Both the position numbers and the translations under genes were made by a program. From contig JAHLKF010000003.1 in NCBI GenBank assembly GCA_025558075.1, forward strand, positions 1,116,001 to 1,180,000: 64,000 bases of DNA, read 5' to 3'. The notes beneath the pieces are model-generated. The model had not been told where the DNA came from, did no database searches, and saw only the letters and a program-made list of their open reading frames with translations. This DNA is from Gaertneriomyces semiglobifer (lineage: Eukaryota > Chytridiomycota > Chytridiomycetes > Spizellomycetales > Spizellomycetaceae). Shown here piece by piece: positions 23,101 to 35,013 of the stretch. The first letter of the stretch is position 1. The number at the start of each line of letters is the position of its first letter.

Positions 23101-26100
23101 CGCTAGGGGCTGTCTCGCTAATATTCGCAGCCTCATGGTCACTTTCCTCGGCGCCGATATCCCCTAAGTTACTAGAAGCAACATGCACTGATGCATCAAT
23201 CAGATCGTCTTGAGCAGCATGAACTCCTGCAACCTTTGATGCACTTATGCCCTCTGGCTCTAGATCAACTTGACGATCTTCTCGCTCGAATGCAATCGTG
23301 CTGCCATCTAATGACGGCCGGTGCATCACGCCCTCTGCCGCGGGCACCTCCTCGAAATCTTCTTCATAATCGTCCACTGCCCGATTCGTGGAAGGCAGAA
23401 CTTCCGTCGCCGGGAGTTCCCGTGTCTCGATGTCAACTATGGAGACCACGTCTTCCTTACTGTCTTCAAGGACACCGCTCATTGGCGCCTCGAACGCGTC
23501 CGTAGACATATTTAACTCTTTCAAAGGAGCTCCCGCGTCATTCAGTGCACCTGCTTCAGGCGTCCAAATCTGTTGGCTTTCGGTAGTTTGATCGTCCGAG
23601 ACCGCGCTTATTACTTCCTCCGGAATGTCCTCTTCGATTTCGTCTGAAACCGCCTCGTCGCTGTACGCGCTTTTTTGTGCGTTGAGGGCGGCAGTCGCAC
23701 CTTCCTCAGACCGTACATAGGGCGCTTGACGGTCCGCATGAGACGAGGACAACTCAAAAGATTCATCCTCGTAGACATCTGCATCAACATCAGCCTCCTC
23801 GCCTGCATCTTTGTCGTGCACCGCCTCGGCATCGCCAGACTCCACAGGTATGGTACGCGTCTCTTCGTTCTGTGCATCGGGACTGTCACCTCCTCCCCCA
23901 AAAGAGGAAATATCAAATGAATCTTCATCATACGTGGTTGCTTTAGCAACCTCGCTAGGAATCTGACTAACTCCCGGTTCGGTGCGTGATGTAGGCGCAG
24001 CCAAGTTCGGAAGGTCCTCTGTGCTATCTGCAAGGGAGACAACTTCGACAACATCCTCGGGAATATCCTCAGAATACGGCTCCGTCTCCAGACCAACCAA
24101 GTCTGCCTTCTCTACAGGTGCAGAGCTCGCAGCTGGCACTCTCTCGGCAGGTTCCAGGGCACGGTCGGTTCTCCTGCCGGATGCGCCCAGCTTCTGCGTC
24201 TCAGGAACATGGAATGATGATAAGTCGTCTTCATCCATCACACGCGTATTTACAGTGGTATGCAACGTCCGTTCCTTAGTGTCCTCACTGCTCAATTTCT
24301 TAACTCCTGCGTTCAGCTTCTCCAACTCTTTCTTCAGCTTGAATTCTGTTTCTTCCATCTTCTTCTTGCGGCGTTCTGCCTTTTCCCGATAAAGCACCTT
24401 CATCTTTTCGCGCCGTTCTTCGACTTGTTTTCGAAGATTTGAGATGCGGCGAGCAAGAGCGGTGGTAGAATCGGTGATGCCAAGTGAAACATTAGATTCC
24501 GAAAACGAGTGCGGCGTGGCGAATGAGGAAGAATACGCATCTTCAATCAGTGATGGCGATTTGATCGATGAAGCCTCATCCGCAATATCGTCGTCCTCCG
24601 GGGTTACGCTCATAGCGGGCGTACCTCGTTCATCCTCCTCAGCGTTTGCATGGAAAGAAGATATATCATCATCCAACGCACGGCTTCCCGCATGGAATGA
24701 TGAAATCTCATCCGCAATGCTCTCCTGTATGCTTTCCCTGACACTGTTCGCGACGTCGTCGTAGTAGTCCTCTTGTATACTCTCACTCGGGCTTTCTTTA
24801 TCGACATCTCCAATGATTTCCTCGATATCCTCATAGCTTTTCCCTCGCGCTCTTCCTTTGACTTTTTGCTCCACGTGCTGGGCACGATTCTTGCCTTTGG
24901 TATCCTTTTGTTTCAGAACACTCCCCAGGACACTATTAATTTTACGCTTTTCCTTCTCCACGCGCTTTCTGATCTCTTCAGTTTCCTTCTTTTTCTGTAA
25001 CAGCCTCTCCGCAATTTCACGCCCAAATTTCAATTTCTCCTCCTTCTTCCTCAACGCTTCAGCGTCAGCCTGTGACTTGTGCCTTGCGGCGTTAAGGCGG
25101 GCATATAAAGAGCCCATCGATGAAATGTCAGGAGAAGACTCATGGGACGGCGACGGTGATGTGAAAGTCTCGGAATACATGTTATCCATCGACTGCCCCC
25201 GAGAAGGACGCTCCGCCACGTCAACGTCTTCCGCCACAGAGGGGGCACCCTCAGCAAAATCAGTAACATTGTCCGTGGGAAAATCAACTGCATCGTCAAC
25301 AATTCCAATGGCACTGCCCGAAGCATTTGTTGGTAGCAATTCGTCAATCTCGCTAGCATCACTCTCGCTGGCAGTCTTACGGAAGGAACTAATGTCATCA
25401 ACTGCAATAGGTTGAGGTTTCTTCCACTCGCCGAACGAACTAACGTCATCAGCATAAAATGAGTCATTGTACGTAGTCTCTTGTCGTGCCTTTGTTGACG
25501 ATGGCTCTGCCACGTTAATTTTTCGTGCGCTAGACAACCGACTGGCATGCTTTCTGCCCTTGACCTTTTCTGTTTGAGCTCCAACGTCAATTTTTTCAGG
25601 ATCTGTCTCGACGCCGACGTCCTTCCGATTCGCTGCACGCTCTTGCTCCGTGGTGTTAAGTCGGGTTGGAAGAAGCTCTTGCCTATCTTCGACGATTTCA
25701 GCAGGTACAGGTACCTGTTGATTGGATCGTGCGGCCTCTTCTGCGCGTGATTTCTCGAAGCTGGCCTGTCGCTTCTCTTCTTCCTCAAGAGCCCGAGCTC
25801 GCTCTGCATCGCGGCGTACAATTTCCAATTCAACCTTGCTACCCACGGAGCCCAACGTTTCCAGCTGCAACCTACTCAATTCAATCGCTTCAAGAAGATT
25901 CATCTCGGCCGAAAGCTTCCGTCTGATGGTCTTGGGCGACAGGGCAAGAGGTATGTCAGTTGGAGGATTACAGGTGGGGCATTCACTATCCGCAGGCGAA
26001 GTAATCGCACATGAGCACGAGCAGCAGCAGCTTCCCTCCGGTGAGGCGCAATGATCACATTCATCAGGTACAGGTTCGTTGTTAGACTCTGTAAATGCCG

Positions 26101-28571
26101 AGTCGACTGTGATGGGGGAGGGCTGTGGCAAGTCATTTAACGCTGCAGGGAACCCTCCAGGCATAACTGCGAAGGGCGACGGCGCACTGGCAAACACGCC
26201 ATATACTGTTCCACTTTCCGGCAGTGGTGGCACCGTGGGTCCAGCCCACATCGACTCTGGCGGTGCAGATACAGAGGAGTATAAAGCAGGTTGAGTGGGT
26301 TGAGGAGGATGAGTCAACGCAGGTTCGCCAGGCTCTGTGCCATGCTCATCCGCTGCTGGATCTGGAGCCGGCTTCGTGCCAATGGGCCGGGCAGCGTCGC
26401 GTACATTCACGGTCCTCGCTTCAGGCTGCGCTGCCGAAGCAGATTGGGCGTCCGCCCCTCTCAGGACAAAAACTCTGCCGCCATCCAAGCCAACTTCGTG
26501 TAAGACACCTGAGGTCTCCTCTACAGCGGGAACTGCTGCCTGATCGGCCACCTCTTCTTGCGCGACATAGCCATGACGAGAGCTGTCTACAGTAGCTAGA
26601 GTAGCACGTTCACTGTCCGGGTCGGAGGTAACGCTAATTGTAGAGCCGCTTCGCACAGGACGTGTGTCCTCCACCTTTCTTTCCCAAACTTTTAAAACGC
26701 TCCAGTCATCATCTTGCACCCATCGAGGATACGAGGAATACAGCTTCCTACTGTCGTGAGATCGGGACTTAGATTGCCCCGACCTGCCACCCAATAATGG
26801 CGGCAACTCTCGCAGATCAGTCGAGGTTTTGGATGATAGAAAAAGTCGTTCAGCTTCATCCTGAGTCGTCGTACGAAGGTCCGATAAGTGCAACTCAGTG
26901 TCATCCGGTACGTCTACATTGCCTGTCCGCCTGTGCCTGTGGTTAGCTGCCACTATAGGCGCTGTATGGGTGGAACTTCGAAATGGCTCGGCTGGAGTGC
27001 TTTCAACATCTTCTTGTTCATTGTCCAATGCCTCCAGCTGTTCAGCAGTCCGCTTTCGCAACATGTCGGCCATATCTACTAATGCCTTCAACCTGCGAAA
27101 AGTATCGTCCTTCTCCAGGTCAACATCGACGTCACGTTGAGTAGCCAGGCTCTCCGAATGCTCGGGTCTAGCCGCCTTGCGGGTTTTCGTTGCGTCAGAC
27201 ACAGCTCCACCATTGTGGCTCTCCAACCATGCTTTCGCTTTATCATTGGCTGACCGATGCGTCAACAAGCGCCCTGAACGATCACTCCGTACAGCAATTG
27301 ACCCTTTACTGCTTGTAGGTCGACTATGGTCAGGTGGTGGCTTGGGTCGCATGGCTCGCTTATTCCACCGATTCTCTACATCCAACGAAGATAAGTCCGG
27401 CTCACGTCGACGTAGTGGAGGTGATGGCATTCGTGGACGATGCGTTTGGCTTTTTTCAGCCAAAATATCGGTATCACGCGTCTGGCTTGCCAGTTGACGC
27501 ATCTGATAACTCTCAGATGTGGCAGACTCTTCCCGAGCCGGTTCAGAACGATGCATGAGTATGTCATTAGCTCGTTCAAGCTCGTACTTCTTTCGCACTT
27601 CCATATTTTTTCTCCGAAACTCGTCCAACTCTTCCAAACGTCTAATACGCTTCGCCTTCTCTGCATTCCGCTCTTCTTCTGCCTTCCGTTTCTCTTCTCG
27701 CTGTCTTTCAGCCTGCTTCTTCATGAATTCTTGCACCCGAGCGGGGTTGTAAGGTTTCGGCTTCTCGACGTGCTTGTGATACTCTCCCAAGTCGTGAGCT
27801 GGGCGAAGTTTGTTCTTCATCCGTTCTTGTCGTTGTCGCTTCATGAAAGCCTGAACCTCCACAGGGTCATACGGTTTTGATTTAGGCGGCTTAGGCGCCT
27901 CTTCCTGAACAGACACTGCAGTAGTTAGATGGCGATGCTTTTTCGCCAGCTCTCGAATCTTGTCGACCAAGGAAGCGGATTCTACGACCGGTAGGGTATC
28001 GTGGGGTCGTGCTACCTGCAATGGTACATCCTTCTGGAGGAAGGCCTTGGCTCGCTTAGAAGCAGGCACAGGTACACTCAAAAAGTCCTCAAATGCATCA
28101 CTTGTAATCTTCTGTCCCTGCTTGCGTACCCTTTTGTGCGGCCGATGTTGTGATGCGGGTTCTGTCTGCTGCTTCTGAGGTCGAGTTGGTGCGGCGCCAT
28201 TGAGCGGCTTTGATTCATCCTGTCTACTTGGATACGCCAATATTCTGCTCTTCTACCAACAATAGCCCTGTAAGTCAGCCTGACGATACATGCCTTGAAA
28301 TCCTGTGCAAACGCACCTCCCGCCTCTCCGCAGTAGGGCTCGGACCTCGTCTCTTGTTGGAGGTGGTAGGAGGTATCTCACCCACTAGCCCACCCAGCTC
28401 TACACTCGGCGCACGTGTCCTCCGTGCTCTGGATATGACTCGCTGTCGACCAGCCGGTGGTATATTAGCAGGATGAATCGGCCTCTGAATGTCCTCATCT
28501 TTTGATACGCTGGGGGCCGCCGGACGGTCGAAAGGAGAAGGATAGAATAATGGCTTCGAGTGCGCCGACAT
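20117..28571 (-). CDS. CEP350: CEP350-like centrosomal/ciliary protein
   Basis: Two exons on the minus strand: 28571-28317 and 28252-20117, joined across a 64-nt intron, giving 2,796 residues. The second exon is 8,136 nt without interruption. Two regions align with animal CEP350. One is a basic helical segment at about residues 210-330 (KPYNPARVQEFMKKQAERQ, LEELDEFRRKNMEVRKKY). The other is a helix near residue 860 (RRKLSAEMNLLEAIELSR). Most of the rest is acidic and disordered, with charged coiled coils (around KLKFGREIAERLLQKKKE and LRKQVEERREKMKVLYREK). The last 150 residues form a helical domain (LLVREVKSSERAW, LWEECLESAVKELKRL) resembling DUF4378-like ends. CEP350 anchors microtubules at centrioles with FOP and CEP19. 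The orthology call rests on these segments and on the flagellate context (SAS-6 nearby). Confidence 0.72.
21165..21543 (-). repeat. 15-residue SP repeats inside the CEP350-like protein
   Basis: Eight consecutive units of about 45 nt encode SP-x-LLP-x-(D/N/S)-type repeats such as SPRLLPTDTDASNVI and SPQLLPMKSELADIG. Pairs of units recur with a 90-nt period. An identical 30-mer is present at 21271-21300 and again at 21361-21390. Each unit carries a Ser-Pro. Confidence 0.85.
22608..22912 (-). repeat. tandem 75-87 nt coding repeats in the CEP350-like protein
   Basis: Four near-identical in-frame units encode sequences of the type DAVETMRRPSREHTELVLEQ followed by PDAAD spacers. The copies differ by a few substitutions and by an ADA insertion of 6-9 nt. 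This suggests recent unequal exchange or slippage. Confidence 0.85.
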
Positions 28572-30272
28572 GATGGCCGACCCGGCTTCCCTCCAACCAC
28601 GGGGACCTCTTGTTAACCAGTGGTCTTGGTTCCCAGTTCCACTTCCGAGGATTCTTAAGGTTTACCGCGATGCACGCGAAATTTCAGAGATAACCAGACA
28701 TTCGCTGCGAACCCATCACTTTGTTAACTTGAAAACAGCGCAGCGTCAGGAATTGCTGTATCCAAGAACATTCGACCATACCGCAACTTTTAAGTAAATA
28801 GATTGTTAGATTTGTATTGTCCGCACTCGCTTGTACAAAAACTGATGGTGCTTCGAGAATCTCGCTGCAGAATCAGCTTTGAAAGACAATGTTTACCGTC
28901 AGGTGTTGTACTATGCAGATTTCTTTCTTTTAAGAGATAACTGTAAGAAGTATCTGATGACTTTGGCAATCTTGGACCTTGCATGGAGTGGACATACGGT
29001 CTTGGACATCCAAGCAACATGTTGGCTGGAAGGACAAGATGGATAGGAGACGAGATGCTCACTACTGTCCTCGCCGATCCCAAAGTTGGAATTCCTGCCA
29101 TGGGCGATCACGAAATGGTTGAAATCTGTGGGACAAGGCAGCCACTTGCTTGTGATACAACAGAAAGGTTCTGACGCATCTTCACTTGAATCCATCTAGC
29201 CCAAGTATCACTAACGATGACCGCCCTCCAATACCGAAGAGCAGTCTGCTTCAGCACGCTATCATTTCCTTTACCGCGTCTTGGACAGCAACTGGAAAAC
29301 CGCGTATGGGATAATCGCGATTATCACGGTATGGAGGATACATAGTGGATCAACCAAGAATACTGACAGGTTGGTAGGAGGTATAGTTATTGTCCAAATT
29401 TGTTTGTCTGCAATGAACTCTGGCATTACGAGTAAGGCCCTCCGCTCATAGTCGTGGTCAGTCATGTCAATAACGCTCGTTGAGCGAGATCATGGACATT
29501 GTGCCCCATGTTGAATTCTGCAGTGATACGGAATAGCCTCCAACGTTGTGTCAGCAGTGGATCCCTAGCGGCGATATCCCGTCTGAGAGCCACCTCCACA
29601 TCCTCGTCTCGACTTTCCAGCCAGTGTAGGCACTTCCGACTGTAGCCTTTCTCTGTAGTATCCGCGAATGGTCATGGTAAGGCTGCCGCGGGAGATCCGC
29701 CGAACAATAGCCTGGGTCTTCTAGCAGTCCACCGTTGAAACGGTTGCCTCCGACATGCATGTGCATCGTCAAATGTGCTCTACCGGAAACGTCTCGAACA
29801 CAGCGTGTGCTCCAATTGAGAAGTGTTCAGATTACCCGATATGAGCAGCGCCTTTACCTGCTGCTCATATTGCGTGATCATTTGCACACTGGCCAGGGTG
29901 TTGTGCATTCCCTGTGCAAATTCCGCACGACCGCACTCCACAACCGACTGTTCCGCAACACCAGTGGTTTTCCTTGTTTAGTTTGGGTTTAAAGTTCGCG
30001 AGGCTCAGTCATAGCATTACATAATCAAACTCCGCCGACCTGAGTCAAGTCTTTTACAAGTCAACTGTCAACATTTGGAAGTTGGCCATCACTGGATTCA
30101 TCCAACGTCGGTAGGGCAGAGTCGCCTTCGGTTCGAGAGGACACCACTGCACGTACTGTACATACGCTACCTGGAGGCGCACGAACAGGGGAGGGGGGTA
30201 CGTTACTGGACAGCGCGAGGGGGTGGTCTAAAATTCTATGTTAGTTAAGAAAGTGGTTTTTGGCATCCAAAA
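28572..30272. other. 1.7-kb gene-poor region
   Basis: Runs between the CEP350-like start and the next plus-strand start. Several ORFs of 60-100 codons occur on both strands with no family resemblance, and a plus ORF from 28570 overlaps the CEP350 start. A 10-bp inverted repeat (ATATGAGCAG / CTGCTCATAT) lies at 29839-29870 with a 12-nt loop. No gene is supported. Confidence 0.5.
29839..29870. repeat. short inverted repeat (10-bp arms, 12-nt loop)
   Basis: ATATGAGCAG at 29839-29848 pairs with CTGCTCATAT at 29861-29870. It lies in the gene-poor region; function unknown. Confidence 0.6.
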
Positions 30273-31345
30273 ATGAAGTTGTGGTATCGTTTAAGTAACC
30301 CCCGACATTCGCTGATGCGGCGTTGGTCCAAATATCGGGAGAAGGACGCGAAGGAGGGGAATGGCACGAGTGTCAAGCGGATTTTGAAAAAGTTCTTGAA
30401 AATCGGAAGGAAACACAAGCAGCGCTCAAATGTCGTGAACGCCGAGAGTTCTCCTGCTGGTGGGGACAGAGTTTCACGGGTGTTGCTGGTAGAAGGGGAC
30501 GGTATTGTGGTCGCAGTTGTGGAGGATGAAGATGGGGTTTCCAGCGGTAAGCATGATTTCCGTTAAGGCACTTGACATTCTGACTCACCCGTTTCTACGG
30601 TACGGCGGCGATAGATGTGAAGCTCATCGTACCCCCAACATTACCAAGCCCGCCGTACACTGACGATGCTACGTCCCCCACCATAACCGAAGATTCTTCG
30701 TCGTCTGCAATGTCCATAGAATCTGCTACCGGATCAGAGTTGTCACCATCTTCTCTACCTTCCCTGCGGAAACAACCATCGAACCGCTGGTCAGCAATGT
30801 GCATCGACACGGGCAGTGCTTTCATCCCGGAAACAGATGGTGATGACGCAAGATCGACAGCACCGTCTGTGTCCTCCATGTCCCTCCGTCACTCGATCTA
30901 CCGACGCCACCAGTCTATCTTCACCGTGTATTCCAATTTCCAGGTGTGGGATGAGGAAGAAGAACTGCCAACAAACAGCACCAATCAGTGGAATCGATCT
31001 GAGGAGGACGACTCTAGCGGCATCGGTGACGTTGCGACAAAGTTACGGCTGGATCGTAAGTCCATAGTTGGCGTGCGCAAGTTAGAGTTGCTGCTACAGG
31101 ATATTTTGGGTGGCGACTGGGGTGTAGAGGAGGCCATCGATGAAAAGTCTGCGGATGCAGACGATTCTCCGGATGAAACGGTGTTGGTCATTGACGATCA
31201 GGCTGATAGTGCGTCAACAGAGGAAGCGGATAGTGTGAAAGAGACTGCTCACGATAAAGACATTGTAACTGATGGTCTGGGCGACAAGTCGGATCATCGC
31301 GCGGAAGATTCACTGGACGCAGAAGTGGACACTTTACAGAAATGA
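30273..31345 (+). CDS. hypothetical protein, basic head and acidic disordered tail
   Basis: Two exons, 30273-30546 and 30615-31345 (68-nt intron), giving 334 residues. The first about 55 residues are strongly basic (MKLWYRLSNPRHSLMRRWSK, KRILKKFLKIGRKHKQR). The rest is Ser/Thr/Asp/Glu-rich and mostly disordered. One more hydrophobic, better ordered patch sits around SIFTVYSNFQVWDEEEE and IVGVRKLELLLQDILGGDW. No family was recognised and there is no signal peptide or transmembrane segment. The polarity of charge suggests a nucleic-acid or scaffold protein, but that is only a guess. Confidence 0.6.
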
Positions 31346-31564
31346 TGAAAGGCATTGACGAGGACTTTACAAGGTTCTACATACTTAACTTACAAAAGCA
31401 CTTCATTACATAGCATTTTCATGTATACATAGGTAGGTTTTAGATAGACATAGCATACATATATATAATTTACGAACTGGCAAAAGCCAAGACATTTGTC
31501 TGTCCACACAGGTCCAGATGAATGTGACGGGCAAAAGGCAAGTGAAATGTAGGAAAAGAAGCTA

Positions 31565-31636
31565 TTCCGCATCGGGGAATCGAACCCCGGCCGCCGCGGT
31601 GAGAGCGCGGAATCCTGACCACTGGACCAATGCGGA
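31565..31636 (-). tRNA. tRNA-Glu (CTC), copy 1
   Basis: A 72-nt cloverleaf on the minus strand. The acceptor stem is TCCGCAT/ATGCGGA, the anticodon stem is CCGCG/CGCGG around loop CTCTCAC (anticodon CTC), and the T-arm is CGGGG TTCGATT CCCCG. There is no intron and CCA is not encoded. The D-loop reads AGTGGTCA, with C where copy 2 has T. Confidence 0.95.
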
Positions 31637-31849
31637 TCTGTGAAATCTACAGCAGATGGCCATATATATCATCAAAATGATCGATGTTTTCTCAACTTAT
31701 GCACCTCTATGAATCCAGGATGTCAAGTTTTCACAGTTAGCAGGGGAAGATGATAACCAATTCGTAAACTTACTTCGGCAAAATGAACAATCGACATCAA
31801 TTCAACCCCGTGCCAAAAAGCTCTGATGACCAGGGGAAAAAAGAAATCA

Positions 31850-31921
31850 TTCCGCATCGGGGAATCGAACCCCGGCCGCCGCGGTGAGAGCGCGGAATCC
31901 TAACCACTGGACCAATGCGGA
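31850..31921 (-). tRNA. tRNA-Glu (CTC), copy 2
   Basis: Identical to copy 1 except for one D-loop base (AGTGGTTA, the commoner eukaryotic form). The pair lies 285 bp apart in the same orientation, so a tandem duplication is likely, although the flanks share only a short A-rich stretch. Confidence 0.95.
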
Positions 31922-32223
31922 TCCGATGAAGACGTTACAATGAAAAACTGAAATATTGTCAAGTTCAAACAGTTTCTCCTTGAGCATTAGCAAATTCATG
32001 TGTTATATATTATTCAAGCTTGGAACGTGGTCGAGCTTTCAAGAACAGTTAAAACGAATTATCAAGGTACGCTAACTGTTCTGCGCGAGCGTCTTTGGAC
32101 CTCCGTTTGGTCTTTCACAATTCACACTTCTTCTATTAGTCGTGTGATGCTTTCCAGTTTCAAAGGTGAAAGTCGACCTCAACGCGTCGTCCATCAACCG
32201 TCAACAACAAAAACAACACCACC

Positions 32224-33193
32224 ATGGCGGACTTTGAATCGGTGCTTCTACTCATCCCTGAATGCTTCGTCTACCGAATACCGTCTCGAGCAACATCGCG
32301 TGGTTACAGGTACAGTCCGACACATGGTATAAAGCTCTCGCCCTGTCTCCCGAGTGTCCTCACCGTGTGACTTCTTCAACAGGGCTTCGGATTGGGATGT
32401 AAACCAACATCTCTGGACGGGTCGACTACGTATCGTCAGCAAGGGAGACAATGCGTTCATCCGCCTGGAAGACCCAAACACTGGTGACCTCTTTGCAGTA
32501 TCACCCTATGACCCACAATCCAACAGCGTAGAGCCAGTATTGGACTCGAGTCGGTACTTTGTGCTCCGCGTTGTGGATGCGACGAGCGGTCAACACGCCT
32601 TCATTGGCATGGGCTTTCCGGAACGAAGCGCGGCCTTTGACTTCAACGTCGCATTGCAGGACTGGAGTGGGTGTGTTTCCCACGGTCTTGAATTTTTAAC
32701 GAAATGGATGTTCTAACGCCAGTTGTAGGCGAAGTACTCGTGCTCAGCCAAAGCCGGATGCTCGGCCGGAACCGAAACTGGACTACAGTTTGAAGGAGGG
32801 TCAAACCATATCAATCAAAATTGGTGTATGTAACTCCCGAATCGTGTATTTGGAAGACCCACATGGATACCAATCAGTTCATATGAATAGGGATCGCGAA
32901 ACGCCAATTCCAAACCGACGGACTCGTTGATATTTACGCAATCTAACGCGGTGACAGGCGGAGCTCTACGTACGACTGGATGTATTTCGGGTCAAAGCCA
33001 TCATATTAGAAGCTGATCGTTCTTCTTTCCAGCGATGTTACCCCCACCACCATCGGGGCGACAAGGAGCGAACAAAGAATCGACACTGGTAAATGACGAC
33101 TGGGCAGAATTCACAGGCTTGACGTCGATCGATACCACTGCTACGAAGACGAAATCAAACCAGGGCGTGCCGCCCGGATGGACGACGTTTTGA
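32224..33193 (+). CDS. NECAP: NECAP-like endocytic adaptor-associated protein
   Basis: Clathrin-coat accessory protein whose PHear domain and C-terminal W-x-x-F peptide bind AP-2. Five exons: 32224-32309, 32393-type acceptor resolved to 32383-32670, 32729-32825, 32891-32969 and 33033-33193, giving 236 residues. Family landmarks are the start [85 protein letters not shown] and [24 protein letters not shown] linker follows, and near the end DDWAEF supplies a W-x-x-F motif. Exon 4 is the least certain: it has little family conservation but is the only choice that keeps frame into the Pro-rich exon. Confidence 0.88.
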
Positions 33194-33268
33194 GTGTGTA
33201 AAAAGCATATATTCACAGGTTAAGAAACATCCATCATGAAGTGTGTGGCTACACTATTGAGGTCGAGT

Positions 33269-34594
33269 CTAAATATCGGCAACGATGTCTTCCTCTTCTA
33301 ATACTAATGGCTTACGACACGCCTTTATTGGCGGAGGCGGGACCACGTCGTTAAATACAAACGTTCTATAAATTGGTAAATAAATGGTATCATATGACGC
33401 TAAAACGCAGCAGAGTACACATACCCATATATGAGGATGACGAATCCCACAACCTGGAGCCACCGGAATGTCTCCCAACCCAATCCCAGACTGACCATCC
33501 AAATAAACAAAGTCCGGCAGGTGTCGATTGTACTGCGACTGGTGGCACTGATGCTCCGTGTTACGGAAAGGCCGAACCAGTTGAAGAATGCGATAGAAAA
33601 GATGATGCCAATGCCAGCATATAAGATTTGTGAATGCGAAATGATCTGATGCCATCCAACAGGCAGATCGAAGAAATTGTTCTCGTCCACTCCAAAGAAG
33701 TAGTAGAGGATCGGCATGGCGGTCAGAGTGGTGATTAAGCCGAAGATGCCTTCAAGGCCTACTGCTTTGATGGCAGGCAGTTCATACCGCGCCATAATTT
33801 TCTCTTCAATGACAAACTGTAGAGCAGTAAACGTCTGCGCGAGGACGACAAAGAGAACCCCAGAGACTGAACTCTTCACCGGACCGACGCCATCTCCGTC
33901 CGGCTTCTCAATGATGCTACTCATGCCGACAACGCCTACGCCGAGGAAAACCATGACGAGCGCGAACCACCTGTAGACCGGATGCCTGCGACCCAGGAAC
34001 CATACTGAAAATGTGCCCGTAAATAGCACCACAGAGCCGCGTAGCATTTGATATATTGACGCCGATATGTGAATCAGTCCAACATTCATGAGAGTGGTCG
34101 CTGTCATGTCGCATAATGTGGGAAGCCAAAGGAGCAAGTTGAGCTTTCCTTCCAAAGGAATCGCTGACGCCTCGTGCGCATGGCTGAGGTCGGCTATCTC
34201 TTCGGTTAGGAGCGGGGAGTGAGGACCCGCTGTGTCGGCCTGTACTGACACTGGGTCTTCGGGGTGGACTGCAACGGCGTGGTAGCCGTCCGCCACAGGA
34301 GACCTCCGCGCTTCAATCCATAAACCAAGGTAGTAAACGATAAGGCACAGGGATTCGCCGATGAACATGTTCAAAGTCTACAATGATATCGTGAGACTTG
34401 CATTTCGCAAAAGGACGTAATTGTGTCATGGTTCTCACCTGCCACACAGGCTGTTCAAAATAATGTCGTTTGGAAGGGTCTGGGTTATCGCATCCACCGA
34501 CACACACGAGGTCCTGAAGTTTATTCAACAGGGTATTGATGGTGCCCGTGAAGAGCATGCCCACCACGAGCACTAACACCAATATCCCCTTCAT
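33269..34594 (-). CDS. SLC35F6: SLC35F6-like drug/metabolite-transporter-fold protein
   Basis: Ten-helix nucleotide-sugar-transporter-like membrane protein. Animal members are found in lysosome or mitochondrion and their substrate is unsettled. Three exons on the minus strand: 34594-34439, 34377-33425 and 33365-33269, giving 401 residues. Diagnostic strings are LFTGTINTLLNKLQD, FEQPVWQTLNMFIGESLCL, LPTLCDMTATTLMNVGL, QMLRGSVVLFTGTFSVWFLG, AVGLEGIFGL and SIAFFNWFGLSVTRSISATS. The last intron (59 nt) matters: read-through stops early at SAAF. Splicing instead gives GTFVFNDVVPPP and an acidic tail, as in homologues. A disordered loop (about residues 80-125) follows helix 2. Confidence 0.9.
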
Positions 34595-35013
34595 AGCTGG
34601 CGACGTTTAAGGTGAGGGGTTGATTGTTGGGCGCTGTCTAACACACGAGCCTGCAGCGCGAGCTAGCTCGGTGACAGCAAAAGGACAGACGAAACTAGAT
34701 AAAAGGAAACTCTCTCTCTCTATCTTTCTCAAGACGCAGGAATGAACTGAGGAGGGGACTTCCTACTGAATGTATATGCGTTTTCCCCTTTCTCACAATG
34801 AAAGTCACGAACGCTTGGAATGGCTCAGCGTGTCAAGTCATCCAGTGAAATTTATGAAATATTTCAGGCCATTCATATAAAACGTCAAAATATATTTCCA
34901 CAGATTAAGTGCGCGCGCTTCAGATATTTTTCTCGCAGACAGCACCAAAACTTGGTTCAGCACCATAACGTTCATTCGGCGGTCCTCGAGAAGTTTTCGT
35001 AGCAGCTGCCGAC
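34595..35013. promoter_or_regulatory. divergent promoter region SLC35F6 / small orphan
   Basis: A 419-bp spacer between opposed start codons. It contains a short CT microsatellite near 34709-34722. No gene or RNA was seen. Confidence 0.45.

Larger units (their letters stand above)
31346..32223. other. intergenic region carrying two tRNA genes
   Basis: Between the orphan stop and the NECAP start. Apart from the two minus-strand tRNA-Glu genes no gene-like feature was found. The sequence between and around the tRNAs is AT-rich. Confidence 0.6.

Noticed and set aside
20562..28178. Many 60-185 codon ORFs on both strands inside the CEP350-like exon
   Set aside because: Their repeated Ser/Ala-, Leu- or Arg-rich composition mirrors the acidic disordered protein on the minus strand; they are frame shadows.
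28570..28797. 75-codon plus-strand ORF starting at the CEP350-like start codon
   Set aside because: Overlaps the first exon of a well-supported minus-strand gene by a base or two, has no family resemblance and ends quickly; treated as chance.
29735..29992. 85-codon plus-strand ORF
   Set aside because: No family resemblance, non-coding composition and no conserved context.
33400..33424. End of SLC35F6 at the SAAF read-through stop
   Set aside because: A standard GTATGT...ATAG intron gives the expected extra C-terminal helix end and acidic tail of the family.
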